Below, piece after piece: positions 1 through 11,400 of a stretch of 64,000 nt of DNA. The notes below the pieces were generated by a model that did not search any database, had not been told where the DNA came from, and worked only from the letters and a program-made list of their open reading frames with translations. Location: NCBI GenBank assembly GCA_025526915.1, contig JAHLKH010000049.1, forward strand, positions 1 through 64,000, given 5' to 3'. This DNA is from Entophlyctis helioformis. Lineage: Eukaryota > Chytridiomycota > Chytridiomycetes > Chytridiales > Chytriomycetaceae. A program made the position numbers and the translations under genes. Positions within the stretch are counted from its first letter, which is position 1. Every line of letters begins with the position of its first letter.

Positions 1-24
1 GGGATGGAGTAGAGTGGCTGCCAG

Positions 25-3000
25 ACTTTGACGGTTTGCGATTGCCGTCCGTTCGTATGCAGGCTTTGCAGCATGTCTCTCTCCGATGGCCACGCCAACC
101 ATGCGAAGGGCCAACAAGGCTACGATCTCGCAGCGAGCCCATCGCAAGAATCTCACGATCCGCAAACGCCACTTGTGCAGGAAGCGCCGCCGATGCCCTA
201 CTGGGCATTGTCGCAAAGGCCACCATCTGCCCGTGCAGTCAGGGCATGGTGTAGAGCGCAACGATTGCACAGGCAAGCCTCGAGTGAAAGCAGCAAGACC
301 AAGACCAAGTTGGGTCCAATCACCAAAGACGATGTAGCAAGCACGGATCGAGAGGCCGTTTCATGCATCGAAGGTCCAACGCCGGCCAACACCAATGGCT
401 ACAAGTACACTCAGGTCCAGCTCGGCCATGACGCCACTGACAGAAACAATCTGTGTTTGCTCAGCCTCGAGTTACATGGTAACGGTTGCGACAAGGGGAT
501 GGAGTCATGAACGCTTTTTGCTGACCAACGCCACCTGTTACATGCCTGGATCTGTTGGAGGGCAGTTGCGACGCGAGGGACGTTGATGCCAGATCCTGTC
601 CAGGACCCGATTCGCAGCATGTTTTACTGCATCCAGAGCAGCGACGAAACGCGCTTCAAGAGCAATGGTCGCCGTCTTGGCTACCACGTAGGGATGCTGG
701 TTGTGGCAGATGGGCTGAATCCTCGACGCTCTGGCCTCGGTGGCTTTGAAGTCACGACTGTGCAAACCGAGCGCGAGCTGCTGCAGACGCTTGTTGAACT
801 GGTGCGCGAGTGGGATCCAGACATGCTTGTTGGATTCGAGATCCAGAGTGCGTCGTGGGGATATGCCATGATGCGTGCAGAGGCTGCGTATCAGCTGGAT
901 CTATGCCAGGGTCTCGCCGCAATTCAAGACGATACGGCTCGTGCACACCATGAGGCAGATCAGGATGCGTGGGGAGCCAAGAAACAGTCGTCGTTGCATG
1001 CAACTGGCCGTATCTTCCTGAACGTGTGGCGACTGCTCAAACACGAGCTTGCGCTCACGTCATACTCTTTGGAGAACCTTGCCTTTCATGTGCTTCACAA
1101 ACGGTTGGTGGCTAGCTTTGCTCTTACAGCTGTTCTGGCAATGTCGGCTCCCAGTCGATGGATGCCATGCTGAGCGCGAAATGGATCATCTATTCTTGCA
1201 GTATCCCCAAGTTCTCGCACCAAAGCACCACAGCATGGTGGGAGGGCGGTCTTTTGTCCCGGTGGCGGACCATCAAGTATTTCATCGAGCGTGTACAGGA
1301 CAATCTGGAACTGTTGGATGCAACAGAGTTAATCAACCGCACAAGGTAATGACATGCAGGCGTCTGATCTTCATTGGGTTTGCGAAGCAAAGGAGACTTG
1401 TCGAGCTCAAATATTCTTCGGGGGCTGTGACGCGGCTCGCAGCGAGTTTGCCAAAGTGTACGGCATAGATATCTACTCTGTGGTGAGCCGTGGCTCGCAG
1501 TTCCGCGTCGAGTCCGTCATGGCGCGGATCACACGTCCAGAAAACTACCTCATGTTTTCGCCGAGCAAAGAACAGGTAAGTCTGCTCTTGTGCAAGTGTT
1601 AATGCATGCATGTGCAGGCAGCTCATGCCACTGGCTTCACAACGGACTCGGTCATACAGATCCGCAAAATGCGGGCATTTGAGTGTCTGCCGTTGACCAT
1701 GGAGCCACGCACAGAACTGTACACTAGCCCGATGCTTGTACTTGACTTTCAGTCGCTGTATCCATCCATGATCATCGCGTACAACATGTGGTACGTACTC
1801 GCTGGACGTGCGATGCTGTCCTTGCCCCCACCCCTTCCTGTCCGCATTGATGCAACCTGCCGTGAACATGGGCAGCTTTTCAACCGTCCTTGGACGCGTT
1901 GAGACGCTTGGAAAGCACGAGGCGTTGGGTGCACAGTCGCTCTATCAAATCCCCGTCGGCCTACTTGAGCGGCTTCGTGACCACGTGAATGGTACGAGGA
2001 TGCTAGAGCATGGCTCGATTATTGCCAAAAGACAACCGTGTACTGACCATTGGCGCGCTCGCAATAGTGACTCCCAATGGCGTGGTGTTTGTCAAGCCGC
2101 ACATTCGTGAGGGTGTCCTTGGACGTATGCTCAATGAGATTCTTGAGACACGCGTCATGGTCAAAAAGTCCATGAAACTGTACAAGGACAACAAGGTAGG
2201 CTTGCCGGGTGTGTTGCTCATGTTTTTGACGAGCCAATGTTCCAGCCCAATGGAATGCGTGTCCTGTGCTGATGTCTTCTGCGTACCGTCAGGGTCTGCT
2301 GCGCGTGTTGGATGCAAAGCAACTCGGTCTTAAGCTGCTTGCCAATGTCACCTATGGATACACTGCTGCCAGCTACTCTGGCCGCATGCCATGTTCAGAG
2401 ATTGCCGATTCGATCGTGCAATCAGGACGAGTCACACTTGAACGGGTCTGTATATGGAGTTGCTCGAGAAAAGTGGCTGGATGGCAGGTACACCAAACTA
2501 ACCGTAGTATTGCAGGCGATTCGCATGATCAACGCCACCGAGAGATGGGGAGCCAATGTTGTCTACGGAGACACCGACAGCATCTTTGTGCAACTGCAAG
2601 GCAGAACCAAAGAAGAAGCCTTTGCGATTGGCAACGAGATGGTCAATGCTGCCACACGAGCCAATCCCGATCCGATCAAGCTCAAGTTTGAAAAGGTGTA
2701 CTTGCCGTGTGGTCTTCTCGCCAAGAAGCGATACGTTGGCTTTGCGTTCGAGACGGTTGAACAAAAGGAGCCCGTGTTTGATGCCAAGGGTATCGAGACG
2801 GTCCGACGCGATGGATGCCCAGCGGTTGCCAAGATGATGGAGCAGAGCCTAAAGTAACTATTGTCATTGGCAGCCCTCCATGGTCGTTGCAGATTGACCA
2901 ACGTTACTGTTTTGACCACATATTGTGTATTCTACGATCAAGGATCCTGTTCCGAACCCAAGATCTGTCCCAAGTCAAGGACTATCTCACGAGACAGTGG

Positions 3001-3894
3001 ACCAAGATACTCACAGGGCACATTTCTTTGGAAGACTTTATCATCGCCAAGGGAGTCAAGCTTGGCGCATACAGTGCCAAAGGGCCGCTTCCGCCAGGCG
3101 CACATCTGAGCAGCAAGCGCATGGCTCAAGACCACATGGCAGAACCGCAGTATGGCGAGCGCGTGCCATACGTTGTGGTGCACGGTGGACCAAGAGACCG
3201 ACTGTGGATGCAGTTGTGTCGCCGGACGAGCTGCTTCTAAACCGGGCATTGAGGCTTCATGGCACATACTATATCACAAAGCAAATCATCCCAGCTCTTG
3301 CGCGAGTGTTTAACCTCGTTGGTGCTGGTGAGCTGCATGGCTGCCTTGCTTCGACAGCGACACTGGATGACTGGCACTAACACACAGTGCGATCATGGCC
3401 CAAAATACGTGGATGGCACAGATGTCGAGCAGTGGTTCCACGATATGCCCAAGGTGTATCGTGCTGAACAGTATGCGGATCTGCAGCCGGCAGATGGCAA
3501 CCAAGGGCAGCGGCACCATCATGTTGCTCTAAACCGCGGGCGGACGATAGACCAATTCTACGCGTCGCGCCACTGCATTGTCTGCAACACACTCTGCCAG
3601 AACACCGTCTGTGACACATGCACGGCAGATCCAACACGCACGCTGATCACGCTGTCGATGCGTGCCAGCGAAGCACAAGAGCAGGCGTCTCGGTTGCAAG
3701 CCACATGCCGGTCATGCACTGGACACCAGACCGTTGGCCTGGATTCCAATTCTGCATGTGTCTCTCTGGATTGTCCCACCTACTTTGCCAGGCAAACGAG
3801 CCTTACCAAGCTTGCTGTCGCTCAAAAGGCTCTTGGGCAGGCAAACAGCATCGACCGTGCCTGGGCAGCAGATCGTCTTTTGCAACACGACTAA
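25..3894 (+). CDS. REV3: DNA polymerase zeta catalytic subunit (REV3), 5' end outside window
   Basis: Family-B translesion polymerase that extends past damaged bases with REV7. Exons by phase and homology: 25-478, 566-1103, 1202-1345, 1443-1575, 1618-1790, 1876-1991, 2068-2195, 2293-2445, 2516-2853, 2943-3327, 3422-3894. Visible motifs are the exonuclease-like region with LSLELH and QDPIRSMFYCIQS, then DFQSLYPSMIIAYN (motif A), KQLGLKLLANVTYGY (motif B) and YGDTDSIF (motif C). The C-terminus has two cysteine clusters (CIVCN..CDTC and CRSC..CVSLDC), the latter the site for an Fe-S cluster and accessory-subunit binding in this family. A stop at 10-12 and a CAG at 22-24 suggest the first visible exon starts at 25. 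The reading frame breaks near 3200-3205, where one base seems missing between the GERVPYVVVHGGPRD and VVSPDELL segments. The last intron needs the second AG (3421) to keep frame. Family assignment is very secure. Confidence 0.95.
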
Positions 3895-3961
3895 TGCATT
3901 TCATTTGAGGCATTCCACTGCCATTCTGTTGCCATTCTGTTGCCATTCTGCTGCCACTTTG

Positions 3962-5912
3962 CTAGTCAAATGACATGAGCGTAAATGGCTTGAACTCGGC
4001 GTTGCCAGGCGTCTGAGAGACCCACGCACTACCCCGCGCAAGAAAGCCTTGATCACGCCACGCACGCATGTGTGATGCCGGAAACGGGCCAAAGACTTGG
4101 GTTGCATCCTGGCCCCATTTGTAATGATACATCGTTTCGGGCTTGGATAGTGCAGCAGACGCCAAAGAGCTCGGCTTCCCAAGCGGCGGCAATGGCGTGC
4201 CAGGTATCCAGTTGTCGTCTGGTGGCGTGAGATGGCATTGGTGTCAGCCACATGCATTCACCAACATCGCTCGTGTTCAACGAGACGCATTCAAGAGTGC
4301 AGTATGGCTTACCAATGAGACCCTTGATGCGTTGAGCACGCACAATCTGTTCATAGGTCTTTTCGTACGCAGCCGCATCTTGGTCAAACAGGTGGGTGCC
4401 AAGCACAGTCAGACGGTCTAGGTCTGCTTTGCTTTTTTGAAGAGCTTCGCTGTGCTCGACGCCAGATGCATCGGCGGTGTCCATCTGCTGTTGCTGTTGA
4501 TGCTGCTCGATCTTTTTCTTTCTCCACTTTGGCGTCTTTGAGCTGCCGGATGCGGCAAGTCGCTGGATGGCCTGAATGTGCACCAAAAGAATGCAGCATT
4601 CATGGGGGTGCGTCAGCGTTGGCGACGGCCAAGTGAACAGGTGAGCAGGTGAACAGTTTGGGCTCACGGTTAGAAGGGTCTCGCGCGATTTCATGTATCC
4701 AAGAGCCTCGCGCCAGATGAGGTTGGCATCCTTTGGAATGTCGTCTGCAGCAAGAGTCTGCTGGGCACGCTCAGACTGCGCCGCATGTGCACGGCGTGCC
4801 TGATGGTCGGCACAATGGCAAACGCACAATGGAAAAAAGGATGTGTAAGCATGGACAGCAGTCGCCTACCACACAGAAAGAACGCGAGAGGCCGCGTGCC
4901 CAGTTACCTTTTCCATGTCCGACTTGGTCAACCCATCGAGCCACAAGTCGTGGATGGCGTTGGCGTCCTTCTTCCGAACAAAATGGCCGCTCTCGTCAAA
5001 TGCGCCGTCTTCGAGGTCGCGATCCATGTTAAAGGGCTCAAGTTGCACTCCGCCGTTCTCCGGGTCCATGTCGTCAAAGTCATCGCGCCATTCTTGGCCT
5101 TTGATCTGGGATGTCTTGCCAGCGGGCTGTTGGGCACCTTCAAAGTCATCTCCAAACATGTCGTCGTCGTCGTCGTTGTCTGAGCCACCACGAGCCTTTG
5201 CACCATGCGCGTCTCTGGGCCGCTCTCTTATGCAAAAGTCGTCATCCTCATCTGCAAAAGCAGCCGCTCCTGCGTTGCCCTTCTTTTGGCGCTTGATGGC
5301 TGCGACTCGCTCTGAGCTCAGCCCGTGGCCGATGACGTCGTCTTGGGCGTCGCCGTCATTGTCATCGTCGTCGTCAACGTCGCCACGACCAAACGCACCC
5401 GTGCCAGACGGATTGGTCTGATCGCCGTCCGATCCGTCGTCGTCTGAATCCTGCACGTCATCGTCAGTGTCGTATCCGTCCTGGCGCACACCTCGACGAC
5501 GGAGCTTGGCTGAGCCCGTCAAACGGAAAGCATGAGTCAGTGCTCAAGGCACGGCGAGGTGCAGCGGGGCATTGGACATACATGGCTCAAGGTCTTCGTC
5601 ATTGTCGTCAGCATCGTCGATGCTGGTGCTCTTGGTCTTGGAGGCCCAGCCGGTGCCCGTCATGTTGTGTGCAGACGGACGCAGGACCTGCTCGTCGTTG
5701 CTCGCAGCCTTGCTTGTTGAACCTTGACGGGGTTTGGCGGCCGTCGCAGCCTTGGCACGGCTGCCATTGTCGTCGTCGCTGCCGTCGTCAAAGCCTCCAA
5801 ACGTCTTGATGTCGCCTATCCGCACCTTCTTCTTGACAGGCTTCTGCTGCCCGGCACGTCCAGATGGTATCCCAGTGTCGTCGTCGCTGCCATTGCCGCG
5901 TTTGAACGTCAT
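3962..5912 (-). CDS. LIN1: LIN1/CD2BP2-like U5 snRNP protein with GYF domain
   Basis: About 526 aa from exons 5582-5912, 4908-5509, 4668-4799, 4313-4571 and 3962-4218 (minus strand, phases 1,0,0,1). Homologs bind U5 snRNP proteins during tri-snRNP assembly in the nucleus. Seen directly: a basic and acidic low-complexity N-terminus (KKKVRIGDIKTFGG), a very Asp-rich middle, the family signature around EPFNMDRDLEDGAFDESGHF followed by DLWLDGL, and a C-terminal GYF domain with MYHYKWGQDATQVFGPF. GYF domains bind proline-rich ligands. The start at 5912 (MTFKRG) is preferred over the Met at 5951 because family members begin with such a basic stretch. It is convergent with REV3, 67 bp apart. Confidence 0.93.
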
Positions 5913-5955
5913 TGGGAAAGGTGGAGAAGAAGGGCCCGGTTCCCATACCATTACC

Positions 5956-6035
5956 CCTGGTGGAATATTCCTGATTGGTCAACTCCTGGTGGAATCGCTG
6001 TGATTGGTGATCCTGGTGGAATCGCTGTGATTGGT
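5956..6035. promoter_or_regulatory. Three near-identical 24-bp units each ending in an inverted CCAAT box
   Basis: Units begin at 5956, 5985 and 6012. Each starts CCTGGTGGAAT and ends TGATTGGT, which reads ACCAATCA on the other strand, toward LIN1. They lie 44-123 bp upstream of the LIN1 start codon. CCAAT boxes bind the HAP/NF-Y complex. The repeats are seen; a role in LIN1 transcription is inferred from position. Confidence 0.6.
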
Positions 6036-6059
6036 CGATCTAGAGAGCCCTTGCAGGTG

Positions 6060-8210
6060 CTGACACTGCGCGATGCGAGCACAGCAGCAACGCGCCATGC
6101 CAGATCCAGACGCTGCTGCACTTGCCGCCCAACTGCACACAAGCAACAACGAGCCAAACGACAACGACGGCAACACGCAGGCGACAGCACGGATATGGGA
6201 CAACACTCGCTTGCTGGACGAGTCCTTCAGGGGAGACGGCGAGGCTCACTGCTCATGGTGGCATGCAGCAGGCCGTCGAGCAGGCCTGCAGCAGAGCAGC
6301 GTGGTCGTGGCCGTCTGAGAGGCGTGTCCAACAAGGCGGGCGGACAGAAGGCAGGCTGCAGACAGGCAAGCAGGTGCGTTGACTCGCTGTCTGTCCAGGC
6401 ATGCTCCATTGCCATGACGACGACGGCACAGCAGTCTGACGGCCGTGTCTGTGTGGTCTTGGCACTGACTGTGTGCTGTCTGATGGCTCCAAACAGCAAG
6501 GGACGTTGGCAAGACGGCCGTGAACAGGGCGATCTGGCTGTTGTTCAAGAGGACAGCGAGAGCATTGGCATCGCAGGACCAAGCTGCTTGGTGCTTTCCG
6601 ACTGCGACATGGGATGCAGCAGCAGCAGATGAGCAGCCACTGAGACGTGCTCAATGGGCCGATCCTTGGAGTTGGCTGCAGGAACTGCTTGCTGGACAGC
6701 TGGATTGGCATGCCAACTTGGATGCCAAACAGACAGTGGCAGCACACTCGACGAGCAGCACACTCGGCAACACTGATCCAGACGAGATTGGTGAGGAGGA
6801 CGCGAGTTCTGGCAGGCGTGTCTGGCCACATTGCACTTGGTGCGATGGCATCTTGGATGCGATCCACTGAGCAGCACATGGAGTGGCCAGACAGACCAAG
6901 CACTCTCCATTCATTCAACAACCACAACAACGACGATGATGATGGCGACGATCCTGACTACCCAAGTCTTGCATGCACTGTGCTTGTTGACAAGGACGAT
7001 CCAGAGCAGAGGGGCGATGCAGGCAGTGCGCCAACGGCCAACCTGTCCATGGACCATCCGGCCAGTCAGGCTACACCAACTGCATCGCACTGGGTCACAG
7101 GACGATTGTTGGATGCAGTGGGACATTGACTGAGAAGACGACACTCGGAGAGGGGCTTGTTGCAATACTAGAAGAGATCCTTGTGTCAGGACGATCCAAT
7201 ACGGTTAGCGGTCATCACAGGCAATCTGGTGCTTTACAGCCAGAAGGCTGCTGGCAAACCATGACTGCTTGGATCGGCCTGACCTTGAAAGACAGCACTT
7301 CATTCCCATGACTGTGCCACCAGAAGTCGCAGAGTACCCCACCAAGTAGAGCAGGCCCAATGGATTCTTTCCCAGCATGGATGCCTCTGGGCCATGCCAC
7401 AGGCTTCCATGGTGACGACGATGATATCCAAGGAATGCAACTGGTGAACAACAATCGAGCTGCTGTCATTCATTGAGATTGCAGACGGCCCTCAGAAGTG
7501 CATCCAATGCGGCCAAGTGTCTCGCATCAGCACGATCATCAAGGGCTTTGACCCACAGCGACTGGAGAATGGCGGCAATGGTCCCTCTCTCAAAGGGAAC
7601 CTCGGCAGCCATGTGGCATGGGTGGTGCCTCTCAAAGACATTGGCAAGCCTCTTGGCATGGTCTCATGCCTCCAAGACCGCAGCAATACTGACTGTGTGA
7701 TGCACTGCAAGGCAACCGAGATCACTCTCTCGTTCAAAGACAGCGTCTACCAACTTGACTTGCATAGTGCAGAGTACAGCAAGCAGAATGCCTGATCACC
7801 CACAACACAGAATAAGCAGTGCAATCACCTCCAAGACGGGCTGCGTGCCAGCCTCAAAGTGGAGACGATCTGCATCAACAGCATCGCTGCTCAGAGTGGC
7901 ATGGCAATCCAGCCAAGAAGAATGAAGTTGAAATCAAACCAGGCGTCAACCTGAACAAAAGTCAATGCGAGCCAGCCAGCCAGTCAGCGGCACGTGCACG
8001 GTCGTGGATGAGAACACACGCCTCGTGACAGATCCATGCCACGAGATCCACAACAAACATGGCTGTACTGGTGGAAGAGGCGGCATTGTGGACCTTTTCA
8101 AAGACTTCTGATTGTCGGCTGTTTGGTCAAGCAATAAAAGGCGAGTTTGCTCTTTGCTTGCCCCAACTGTCTGCAACCGCACTGCCTGATCTGACTTTTG
8201 CCGAGGTCTG
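6060..8210. other. About 2.1 kb without a supported gene
   Basis: All six frames are interrupted and no run of exons with matching phases was found. The longest plus-strand stretches (6647-7129 and 7517-7795) match no family I recognise. Two short segments about 450 bp apart look alike when translated: one near 7280-7345 (LTLKDS then VAEYPTK) and one near 7720-7790 (LSFKDS then SAEYSKQ). This hints at a decayed internally repeated coding sequence or old mobile-element remains. Nothing firmer can be said. Confidence 0.3.
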
Positions 8211-8220
8211 CGTCTGTTGA

Positions 8221-8237
8221 GAGAGATCTCTCGAGAG
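8221..8237. repeat. Two overlapping perfect palindromes
   Basis: GAGAGATCTCTC (8221-8232) overlaps CTCTCGAGAG (8228-8237). Both are perfect inverted repeats with no spacer, 250 bp upstream of the XPG-Fanzor start codon. Such a site could bind a dimeric protein or be an element end. Function is unknown. Confidence 0.4.
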
Positions 8238-8371
8238 GCAAGTTACAAACCCCACTGCCTGTGCACTCGGCGCATGATAAGAATCCCAGCTCACAGACTA
8301 TCAATCCTCATCGCTCAGCTTCCAGCGACGCACGCCGGCACACCGCCGGCACGCAGGATGCAGGATCGCAG

Positions 8372-8484
8372 GCACGATCGCTCGCAGACACACAGGATCG
8401 CACGATCGCACACAGGCACAATCGCAGGCACGACCGCACACAAACAAACGCACGATCGCACACACAAACAATCGCACGATCGCA
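8372..8484. repeat. Repeated GCACGATCGC motif in the leader of the XPG-Fanzor gene
   Basis: The motif GCACGATCGC (core CGATCG is self-complementary) occurs four times between 8372 and 8484, separated by CACA-rich spacers, and ends 5 nt before the ATG at 8489. The array is unlike any other leader in the window. It may be a protein-binding site or just simple sequence. Confidence 0.5.
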
Positions 8485-8488
8485 CAAC

Positions 8489-11400
8489 ATGGGGGTCATT
8501 GGGTTATCTGCACGTGCCACAAAGGCAAAGTCCGTCGGCGTATACAACAAAGACGTGCCTTGGTCCCAGATCGCGCAGCTTGTGCTTGCCAATGGACTGC
8601 ATTCACGAGATCCAAACGACACCGAGGCGACCACATCCAGCATTACGGGCATCTTCCTCGTCGATGCGGTGAGCGTGCTCTATCCGCACTTCAGGGGGGC
8701 AGGAGAGCGTGATCAACAACCATCCACAGCCGAGTGGGTGACCGTCCTCACGCCCGTCATCGAGTCGCTTATTGACAAGTTCGGTGACGAGCACACATAC
8801 ATTTTTCATGTGGACGGCCAGAACGGCGATTCTGGGATCAAGACTGTGCACAAGGGCCGTGCCCAGCAAGTGCTGCATTGGACGGGCGTCGTCCTACGGT
8901 GCATTCTCAAGCGCCGCAAGGGCAAGCGATGGCGGCATCTGATGCGGTACGTTCACTTGTTTGTGTCGCATTGAGACTGTCGCATCAGACGATTCTAACA
9001 TTTGGTTGATGATCCAGCAAGGAGCGGCAAGCTCTGCAACGTTCATTCACATTGACACAGGCCGACAAGGGCAACATCAAAAAGGCGATCGCGGAGATTC
9101 TCGGCTCTGGGTCTCGACACAAGGTCTGTTGGTGCGACCATGAGGCGGACGTCTGTATTGCCCGCCACGCTGCCAAGTATGCAAGCAATCCAAGGTATAG
9201 ATCGCCATGACATCTGTCTGTTATGATTGACAGCTAACAGTCTTTGTCTCGCATCAGCAACACGCCGATGGCCGTCATTTGTAACGACTCGGATCTCATA
9301 ATACACTGCGACGGTCGCTGCCCGGTCATCACAACATGCATGCGCAAGGGCGGCCTCAGCCCAATCAAGTCGTATAACCACAAGGGCATTGCCTCCACTA
9401 CCTCGGCCTTGAGGGTGTACAATGTCCCCTTGGCAAGCCGGTTGGTCGCCGCCATGTCCAAAAACGACTGTCACAACTGCCCTGACCGTGGTTCGTGCAA
9501 TGCGTGGCTTCATGCTCTGTATTGTCATCCATGCTGCAATGCCGACTAACTCGCCTCGCTACTCCCACTGCCTGGAAGGTATTCCTGCTGCCTCCAAGTT
9601 CATCAACGATTTTGTCGATGCCGAGGCAAGCAAGGCGGGCTTTGACGATCCAGCCAAGTATTGTGCTCAACTCCACGAGCCCGACAAGGCCGAGAAGTTT
9701 TTAGAGGCAATCAGGATTGCATACGTCAAGGATCTGTGGAAGGTTGGAGGCGAGGCTCTGGTCAAGTCGTTCTTAAATGCATTCGACGTCTTCATCAATC
9801 ATGATGAGTCGGGGGCATTGGCCAAATCATTCATAGCCCCGACTGGCTCCAGCAGCCCATCTGGCAACGCACCTGTGCAGAGGCAAGTCATTGCGTGACT
9901 GGCTATGGCATGGTGGCATGGACGCGTTTGCATGCATAGCACCATACTGACCATCCATCGCAACATGGCAATGACAACAGCACGGCTGTTGACAGGACTG
10001 CCACGCCTCAAGCAAGGTATGCATGCACGCATGTGATCTCTTGGTGTGTCTCGCATGACTAACTCGTCATTCCTGTCTTTGATGCCATTGTTGGATCGTG
10101 ATGCAGCTGTCAGCTACACGCTGGATGCGTCCTTGTTCATCCCAAGTCGCAGCAAGGCAACCGCGATCCCAACATTGTCCACCTTACGCGGGATGACATT
10201 GGCCGGCACCTCGACAGCATTGTCAAAAACGCCGAAATGGCCACTACGCTGGAGGAGGTCAAGCGATGTCCTGTCGCGTTCAATTGCATCGTCAAGCATG
10301 CGGCAGGTCGCCTTGCCGGCAATCACAATGGAGTCGTGGGCCGTGACGTTCTGGCGACGATCAGCAGGGCGGCAAGTGCGCAACTTTTTGAGATTGTCCG
10401 CGAGACGTCTCCTGCGGTGGAAGTGCGTGCAGAGTTCAACAAAGCAAATCAGACCATTCGGCACACACTTGTACGTTGCTGCATGACTTGGATGCATGTG
10501 CATATCTTGCCTTGAAGTGTCTAACTCGACCTACTGCCCGCTGGACAGAAAGCTGCTAGGGTGATTCAGAGGCAGTTGAACAAGATCATCCATCTTGCAT
10601 GCGTACCGTTCCGGCGTCTATCGACTCCGAGTACGTCCTGCTTGCATTGGAGTGATGTGACATTGTGTACTGACAGCACCTTCTTTGTCGACCATGCCGT
10701 TCCAGACCCAAACAAACAGAAAGCCAAGTATAAAGCAAAGGCCAACACCCGAGGCGTTTCCTCAAAGACATTTGCGGAGATATGCAGCAATGCCAGAGAC
10801 AAGCTGAAAACCCTGAGAAACCACGAGGTTCTCAACTCGATGACACTTGTCGAGCAGTGGGACGAGGCCATTGAACTGCTAGAGTCAATCATTGAGCAAG
10901 CCGAGGTGCGTCTTAATCTTCACTGCCTGTGTGTGTGCATGCAGTGACTTGGCACGATCACTCATTGCTCCACTCGGCAGGAGGCTCAACATGCAAAGCA
11001 GGGCAAGCAACAGCAACCATCCACCGACGTTCAGGCTGGTCAAGAACACCGCGAGGTCTTGAATGTCAATCAAGCTGCTGACACCAAGACGACGGTTAGT
11101 TCTGGCGCATCATTGGTACTCGCATATGCATTGCGTGCACTCGGAATGCATTGCTCATGCTGCGTCCAACCTCCACAGGCACCACGCCAACTCACAGAGA
11201 AGCAGTTGAACGCGCTCAAGAAGAAGCTCGCAAAGGCAGCTGAAAAGGCCGAGGCGAGGAAGGAAAGCAAGGCCAACAGGACAAAGTCAGGCCGGCTTGC
11301 CCGCAGTAGTATACCTACTGGCTCGAGACGGGTGTAAGTGATGTATGCTCTGCCACGGGTCTTGAGTATGCTTGCTGACATGCGTGTTTTTGACAGATAC

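Noticed and set aside
3172..3214. A 29-nt GT-AG intron to explain the REV3 frame break
   Set aside because: Shorter than any accepted intron here, and it removes residues conserved in the family.
10632..10678. Possible 46-nt intron (GTACGT...GACAG) in the XPG-Fanzor gene
   Set aside because: Removing it would shift the frame of the following Lys-rich coding segment; reading through keeps it open.
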